A program made the position numbers and the translations under genes. Below are positions 59,618 through 64,000 of a DNA stretch of 64,000 nt, piece after piece; within the stretch, counting starts at the first letter, position 1, and the number at the start of each line of letters is the position of its first letter. The notes beneath the pieces are model-generated. The model was not told the DNA's origin, searched no databases, and saw only the letters and a program-made list of their open reading frames with translations. The DNA comes from Lentzea fradiae (lineage in GTDB: Bacteria; Actinomycetota; Actinomycetes; Mycobacteriales; Pseudonocardiaceae). The stretch spans positions 558,001-622,000 of the forward strand of contig NZ_FNCC01000001.1 of NCBI RefSeq assembly GCF_900100955.1, given 5' to 3'.

Positions 59618-60760
59618 ATGACCGAGATCCGGGGCAGCAACGACGCCCGATTCGACTCCGTGCGGTCCGCTCTCGAACAGAACGTGGCCTCCGGCGAGGA
59701 ACTGGGCGCGTCGCTGGTCCTCGACATCGACGGCGAGGTCGTCGTCGACCTCTGGGGCGGCTTCCGCGACCAGGCCCGCACCACCCCGTGGGACGAGCAC
59801 ACGATCACCAACGTGTGGTCGACGACGAAGACCGTCACCAGCCTGGCGGCGCTGATGCTCGTCGACCGCGGCGAGCTCGACCTCCGCGCGCCGGTCGCGA
59901 AGTACTGGCCGGAGTTCGCCGCGGCGGGCAAGCAGGACGTCGAGGTGCGCCACCTGCTGTCGCACACCTCCGGCGTCGCCGGGTTCGACCAGCCCGTCCT
60001 GCTGCGGGACCTCTACGACTGGGACGAGGCCACCGCCAGGCTGGCCGCGCAGGCCCCGTGGTGGACGCCGGGGACCGCCTCCGGCTACCACGCGTCGAAC
60101 TACGGCCACCTGGTCGGCGAGGTCGTCCGCAGGGTGAGCGGCAAGCCGCTCAAGCGGTTCGTCGCCGAGGAGATCGCCGGGCCGCTGGGCGCCGACTTCC
60201 AGATCGGCGCCGCCGAGCGGGACTGGGACCGGATCGCGGACGTGGTCCCGCCGCCCCCGGTGCCGTTCGACTTCGCCGCGCTGCCCGCGGACAGCGTGGT
60301 CGTCAGGAGCCTGACCGGCCCCGTCATCAAGGCCGAGGACGCCAACAGCCCCGACTGGCGCCGTGCGGACATCGGCGCGGCGAACGGCCACGGCAACGCC
60401 CGTTCCGTCGCACGCGTGCTGTCCGTCCTCGCGCGCGGTGGTGAGGTCGACGGCGTCCGCCTGCTCGGTCCCGCCACGATCGACCTGATCTTCGACGAGC
60501 AGGCGAACGGCGTCGACCTCGGTCTCGGCATCCCGCTGCGCTGGGGCGTCGGCTACGGCCTCCCCGGCACCCTCGACTGGGTTCCCGCCGGGAAGGTCTG
60601 CTTCTGGGGTGGCTGGGGCGGGTCGGTGGTCATCGCGGACCTGGAGCGGCGCCTGACCATCGCGTACGTGATGAACAGGATGGCTCCCGGCATCATCGGC
60701 TCCGACCGGAGCGGCACGTACGTCAAGGCCATCTACGACGCACTCGGCCACGACGCCTGA
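59618..60760 (+). CDS. Serine hydrolase, class C beta-lactamase/EstB family
   Basis: 380 residues from ATG 59618, probably leaderless. Catalytic STTK in NVWSTTKTVTSLAAL (about residue 70), the Tyr motif in SGYHASNYGHLVGEVV, and the C-terminal WGGWGGSVV replacing KTG, typical of esterases of this group. No signal peptide, so it is cytosolic and more likely an esterase than a beta-lactamase. Divergent from the PKS; it could hydrolyse the polyketide thioester or ester, but nothing in sequence proves a link. Confidence 0.88.
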   Translation: MTEIRGSNDARFDSVRSALEQNVASGEELGASLVLDIDGEVVVDLWGGFRDQARTTPWDEHTITNVWSTTKTVTSLAALMLVDRGELDLRAPVAKYWPEFAAAGKQDVEVRHLLSHTSGVAGFDQPVLLRDLYDWDEATARLAAQAPWWTPGTASGYHASNYGHLVGEVVRRVSGKPLKRFVAEEIAGPLGADFQIGAAERDWDRIADVVPPPPVPFDFAALPADSVVVRSLTGPVIKAEDANSPDWRRADIGAANGHGNARSVARVLSVLARGGEVDGVRLLGPATIDLIFDEQANGVDLGLGIPLRWGVGYGLPGTLDWVPAGKVCFWGGWGGSVVIADLERRLTIAYVMNRMAPGIIGSDRSGTYVKAIYDALGHDA

Positions 60761-60820
60761 CCAGGCGATTTCCCGCTCGCTTCCGACAGGTCGCGGAAAA
60801 ATCGTCCGCTCGTGCAGCCG

Positions 60821-60854
60821 CCATCCGCACTGGAAATGATTTCAGTGCGGATGG
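60821..60854. terminator. Hairpin after the serine-hydrolase gene
   Basis: CCATCCGCACTG and CAGTGCGGATGG form a 12-bp perfect stem, continued by AAAT/ATTT with one unpaired G. It lies in an A+T-rich gap and would end the upstream transcript. Confidence 0.7.
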
Positions 60855-61051
60855 ATATGGGCAGAAGAATTTCTCGACGCGTATCGCAACCCCTTCTATG
60901 TCGTGAAACACAGGAATCTGTCACCTTCTGTAGCGACGTGTTCACCAGGGGAGATGTGAGCATGAACACTGGTCTGTGACATCCTCGTGTTCGTTTCGTA
61001 ATGTGGCCCGCCGTGTGATCATGCCCCGTCCCCAACGCAAGGTGTTCCCGA

Positions 61052-61714
61052 ATGTCGGGCCGACATAGAGCGAACCAGACCCCCAGCAGGAAGCTGCCCG
61101 TCGCAGTCGCCGCCACCCTCACCGCGGGTGTCGTCGCGACCTTCTGGGTGGTCCGCGCCACCGACCAGGAGGTCGATCCGGCCGGAGCGGCCGCCCTTCT
61201 GACCGCGCCGTCGACCTCGGTCAGCCAGGAGCTGACGTCCGTCACGACGTCGACCACGGCGCCGTCGTCCTCGGAGACTCCGACGACCACGACGGAACCG
61301 CCGGTGACCACGACGACCGTCGAGACCACCACGCCGCCACCGCCTCCGCCCCCGCCGCCCTGCCCGACCACGCTGGCGGGCGTGAAGCCGCACGTGGCGC
61401 AGGTCGGCCACCACCTCGCCGGCAAGTTCGGCGTCGACGACATCGGCGGCGCGACCGGCCGCGGCGGCTCGGGCGACCACCCGACCGGCCTGGCGCTCGA
61501 CTTCATGGTCGACACGGCCACCGGCAACGCACTGGCCGAGCACGTGCTGGCCAACCGCAAGGCGTACGGCGTCACCTACGTGATCTGGCTCCAGCGCTAC
61601 AACGACGGCAGCGGCTGGTCGGCGATGGAGGACCGGGGCACCCCCACGGCCAACCACATGGACCACGTGCACGTGTCGTTCGCGGCGAACGCGACCGTCA
61701 ACGTCACCTGCTGA
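61052..61714 (+). CDS. Secreted/anchored M15-like (ARB_07466-type) domain protein
   Basis: 220 residues from ATG 61052. One N-terminal hydrophobic segment (PVAVAATLTAGVVATFWVV), a Thr/Ser/Pro linker ending in Pro9, then a C-terminal domain (from about residue 105) with SGDHPTGLALDFMVD and MDHVHVSF. The HxxGxxxD plus HxH pattern is the zinc site of LAS/M15-like peptidases found in this secreted domain family. It probably acts on peptidoglycan outside the membrane. The preceding 291-nt gap is unusually A+T-rich and has a tiny ORF (MNTGL, 60963-60980) with its own AGGGGAG site. Confidence 0.82.
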   Translation: MSGRHRANQTPSRKLPVAVAATLTAGVVATFWVVRATDQEVDPAGAAALLTAPSTSVSQELTSVTTSTTAPSSSETPTTTTEPPVTTTTVETTTPPPPPPPPPCPTTLAGVKPHVAQVGHHLAGKFGVDDIGGATGRGGSGDHPTGLALDFMVDTATGNALAEHVLANRKAYGVTYVIWLQRYNDGSGWSAMEDRGTPTANHMDHVHVSFAANATVNVTC

Positions 61715-61738
61715 CCGGTCCCGGCCGAGCGGGTGCCC

Positions 61739-61912
61739 TCACCAGGCCCACGGCGGCTGCCCGGGTGACGGACCACAGGCGCTCGCGGGCCATGGCGTCG
61801 TGAGCGCTTTCACGGGTCGCTCGTGTTCGTCCACGTAGATGCCGGTCGCGACGTCGTCCGTCCGGTCGGCGTCCACCCGCGCGGCGGGCACTCGGACGCA
61901 CGTCACGTCCAC
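61739..61912 (-). CDS. Possible small protein coupled to the DUF3040 gene
   Basis: 57 residues from GTG 61912, eight bases after the DUF3040 stop, with CGGGAG upstream. The sequence (VDVTCVRVPAARVDADRTDD, then TGIYVDEHERPVKALTTPW, ending GQPPWAW) shows normal codon use and the spacing suggests coupling. No family recognised; it may be spurious. Confidence 0.35.
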   Translation of the reverse strand: MDVTCVRVPAARVDADRTDDVATGIYVDEHERPVKALTTPWPASACGPSPGQPPWAW

Positions 61913-61920
61913 GGCTCCCG

Positions 61921-62217
61921 TCACGGTCTTCCGCGCAGGTCGCGCCACGCCCTGAACGCCACCAGCACCGGGAACGCCGCCGTGATGAGGGCTCCCAGCA
62001 CGATGAGCACGACGGACCCGACCGAGGCACCTCCCGCCAGCGTCGACAGCCCCACCGTGTAGGCCGACAGCAGCAGCACCACGGACATGGCCTTGCGCGA
62101 CAACCGCTGGTGCGGCGGGGGCGTGCGCGTCAGCCGGGCGACGAACGCCGGGTCCTCCTCTGCCAGCTGGTCCTCGATCTCCTGCAACTGGCGCATCTCG
62201 TTCTCGGGAAGTCCCAC
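61921..62217 (-). CDS. DUF3040 small membrane protein
   Basis: 98 residues from GTG 62217 (GGAGGTGGT upstream). Starts LPENEMRQLQEIEDQLAEEDPAFVARL, the DUF3040 signature, then two membrane helices (AMSVVLLLSAYTVGLSTLAGG and VGSVVLIVLGALITAAFPVLV). Function unknown; common in actinomycetes, often near cell-envelope genes. It sits downstream of the NB-ARC/TPR gene on the same strand. Confidence 0.85.
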   Translation of the reverse strand: MGLPENEMRQLQEIEDQLAEEDPAFVARLTRTPPPHQRLSRKAMSVVLLLSAYTVGLSTLAGGASVGSVVLIVLGALITAAFPVLVAFRAWRDLRGRP

Positions 62218-62303
62218 TCGACCACCACCTCCTCCACAGACAACGCACGGCACCCCGCACATGTCGCACCACGGGCCGCATTTGTTCTGCCGGGGAGAAC
62301 GCG

Positions 62304-64000
62304 TCAACCGCGCGAGCGCTTGCCGCGGCTGGCGCTCCGGAACTGGCGCCACAACTGCTTCGCCTTCCGTTCGTGCCCGCCTTCGAGGAAGGCGGCCTCG
62401 GCGGCGTGCAGGTGGTGCTGCACCTCGTCCTGCCGGTCGCCGTCGTACGCGATCAACGCGAGGTGCTTGTGGGCGCGTCCGACCAGGTCGTGGCGGCCGA
62501 TCGCCGCGGAGGTCTCGACGCAGCCCGAGAAGTGCCCGGCAGCGCTTTCCTGTTGTCCCGCCGCTTCGGCGAGCACACCGAAGCTGTAGAGGACCTGGGC
62601 CTCGCCGGTGCGGGATCCGGCGCCGCGGTGCCGGGCCAGCGCCTCGTCGTAGAGCCGCCACGCCGTGTCGAAGTCCTTGTGGCGCCAGGAAAGCAGCCCG
62701 AGGTTGTGCAACGCCGTGCCGAGGCTCTCGTCGTCGCCGAGTTCGCGGCTGAGCGAGGCAGCCGCTTTCAACCGGATGCGGGCCTCCTCGTCGTGGCCGA
62801 CCTCGCGGTGCAGACGGCCCAGTCCGAGCAGAGCCTGGACCTCGGCCTTCCGGTCGCCCAGGCTCACTGCGGCGTCCAAGGCCATCTCGTGGATGCCGAA
62901 CCCCTCCGCCGACGTGCTGCGGCTGAAGAAGAAGTGCAGGAACGTGTCCAGGGACGACGTCAGGCGCAGCACCTGCTCGTGACGGCCGGTCCGGTGTGCG
63001 AGCGCGATGATGGCGACGATGGCGGCGCGTTCGGTTCGCAACCAGTCGTGGGCACGCTTGCGCGCCTCGCCGCGGGGGTGCTGTCGCGAGGCTTGCTCCG
63101 TCGCCGCGACGTAGTGGTCGACCAAGCGGGTGAGGGCGGCGTCGCGCACGTCCTCCGCCTCGGCTTCGCAGTGCTCCGACGCGTACAGCCGCAGCAGGTC
63201 GTGGAAGCGGAACCAGCCGGGCGCCCCGCCGTTCTCGATCATGTGCGCGCGCCGGAGGTCTTGCAACAGCTTCCGCGTCTCCTGCGGTGACAGTCCGGCC
63301 AGTGCCGTGGCGGCCTGGACGCTGATGCGGGGGCCGGGGTGGAGCGACAGCAACCGGAACAGCCGCCGTTCCCCGGCCGCGAGCCTGGCGTGGGAGAGGT
63401 CGAACGCCGCACGGACGGCGAGGTCGTCGTAGCTCAGCTCGGCCAGTCGTGCCTCCCGCAGCAGCACGACGAGCTCCGTGAGCGGAAGCCCGGGATCGTC
63501 GGACAGCAGGGCGGCGACGATGCCGAGCGCGAGCGGCAACCGTCCGCACAGCTCGGCGACCTCGTGCGCGGGCTCCGGGGCGTCGGTGACGCGGGTGTCG
63601 GCGGGATCGGTGGCGCGCAACAGGTTCGCGAGCATCTCCACCGCGTCGTCGGCGGGCAGCACGTCGATCTCCACGCGCCGCGCGCCTTGCAGGTCTGCGA
63701 GCGTGTGCCTGCTCGTCACGAGCACGCGGTGCCGGTTTCCCGCGGGCAGCAGCGGCCGGACCTGGTCGGACGACGACGCGTTGTCCAGCACCAGCAGCAT
63801 CGGTTCGCGCTTCGCGAGCCGCGACCGGTACAGGACTTCCCGTTCCTGCTGCGAGTCCGGCACCCGCGGCACTCCCAGCGCGCCGAGGAACGTGGCCAGC
63901 GCGGCCTGCGCGTCGACGCGGGAGCCGTAGCCCTGGAGGTCGACGAACAGCACACCGCCGGGAAACCGTCTGATGGCGTCGTGGGCGGCCTTGACCGCCA
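62304..64000 (-). CDS. NB-ARC/TPR regulator, C-terminal part (5' end outside window)
   Basis: The frame runs off the right end; 565 residues are visible. It begins inside the NB-ARC ATPase: VLFVDLQGYG, LLVLDNASSSDQVRPLLP (Walker B-like), HRVLVTSRHTLADLQ (sensor), then CGRLPLALGIVAALL (GLPLA motif), winged-helix FRLLSLHPGPRISVQAATALAGL and FHDLLRLYASEHC (MHD-like). The C-terminal half is TPR repeats (LGRLHREVGHDEEARIRLKAA and so on). This is the usual tail of AfsR-like SARP or XRE-NB-ARC-TPR regulators; the DNA-binding part would lie beyond 64000. Confidence 0.85.
   Translation of the reverse strand, partial: AVKAAHDAIRRFPGGVLFVDLQGYGSRVDAQAALATFLGALGVPRVPDSQQEREVLYRSRLAKREPMLLVLDNASSSDQVRPLLPAGNRHRVLVTSRHTLADLQGARRVEIDVLPADDAVEMLANLLRATDPADTRVTDAPEPAHEVAELCGRLPLALGIVAALLSDDPGLPLTELVVLLREARLAELSYDDLAVRAAFDLSHARLAAGERRLFRLLSLHPGPRISVQAATALAGLSPQETRKLLQDLRRAHMIENGGAPGWFRFHDLLRLYASEHCEAEAEDVRDAALTRLVDHYVAATEQASRQHPRGEARKRAHDWLRTERAAIVAIIALAHRTGRHEQVLRLTSSLDTFLHFFFSRSTSAEGFGIHEMALDAAVSLGDRKAEVQALLGLGRLHREVGHDEEARIRLKAAASLSRELGDDESLGTALHNLGLLSWRHKDFDTAWRLYDEALARHRGAGSRTGEAQVLYSFGVLAEAAGQQESAAGHFSGCVETSAAIGRHDLVGRAHKHLALIAYDGDRQDEVQHHLHAAEAAFLEGGHERKAKQLWRQFRSASRGKRSRG

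Noticed and set aside
61704-62281. Longer minus-strand frames overlapping the DUF3040 gene
   Set aside because: DUF3040 family match and its ribosome site define the real gene; only the short frame 61739-61912 behind it is kept, with low confidence.
1-64000. tRNA, rRNA, insertion sequences, integrase or phage genes
   Set aside because: None were recognised on either strand by reading; no transposase-like protein or terminal inverted repeats with target duplications were seen.

Overview
The window is very GC-rich DNA from a filamentous actinomycete. Gene density, frequent GTG starts, many ATGA/GTGA stop-start overlaps, an IniB/dynamin locus, a DUF6292 protein and a cobalamin-riboswitch-controlled nrdAB pair together suggest Pseudonocardiales (Saccharothrix, Lentzea or Actinosynnema type). 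This is an inference from content; no rRNA marker is present. LAYOUT. 1-5.8 kb: end of a CotH-like gene, a secreted DUF1996 protein carrying an inserted duplicated module, a basic zinc-ribbon protein, a DUF6292 protein, and a divergent MarR / NmrA pair around a clear palindromic operator. 5.8-12.9 kb: an aromatic-catabolism locus. A cyclase-family hydrolase and a LysR regulator face a five-gene operon with overlapping stops and starts (FAH hydrolase, FAD monooxygenase, amidohydrolase/decarboxylase, extradiol dioxygenase, second FAH hydrolase). 12.9-22.1 kb: a TetR/DoxX pair with two tandem operators, a SUKH protein, a NarL-type two-component system, DUF2306 and quinone-oxidoreductase genes, an XRE/SRPBCC pair and a PucR-like regulator. 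22.6-31.8 kb: an iniBAC-like locus. It has an IniB-domain Asn/Asp-rich repeat protein and two dynamin-like GTPases (IniA-like and IniC-like order and sizes), a membrane-anchored Hsp70-like ATPase divergent from iniB, and an 834-residue P-loop LuxR regulator convergent with the last GTPase gene. 31.9-36.5 kb: superoxide dismutase, then a cobalamin riboswitch and class Ia ribonucleotide reductase nrdA-nrdB. 36.5-43.2 kb: mostly regulators (AraC/DJ-1, PadR, MerR) with small oxidoreductases, a tandem SUKH protein and a spermidine-synthase-fold protein. 43.4-48.2 kb: the best candidate for an undescribed system. A 33-residue peptide gene is followed by a hairpin, then a PqqD-M50 membrane protease, a TPR protein with a degenerate STAND-like N-terminus, a flavin reductase and a convergent SARP regulator. 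It reads as a RiPP-type peptide pathway with no familiar maturase. 48.6-50.5 kb: secreted proteins around the second copy of a dispersed repeat. 50.5-59.4 kb: a single 2421-residue reducing polyketide synthase (KS-AT-DH-MT-ER-KR-ACP) translationally coupled to an aldehyde-dehydrogenase-family protein. 59.6-64 kb: a serine hydrolase, a secreted M15-like protein, small proteins, and the 3' part of an NB-ARC/TPR regulator cut by the window end. Two inverted copies (15420-15643 and 49117-49336) of a ~220-bp non-coding repeat with a near-perfect 17-bp stem fill the intergenic spaces behind unrelated genes; the second nearly touches both flanking stop codons.
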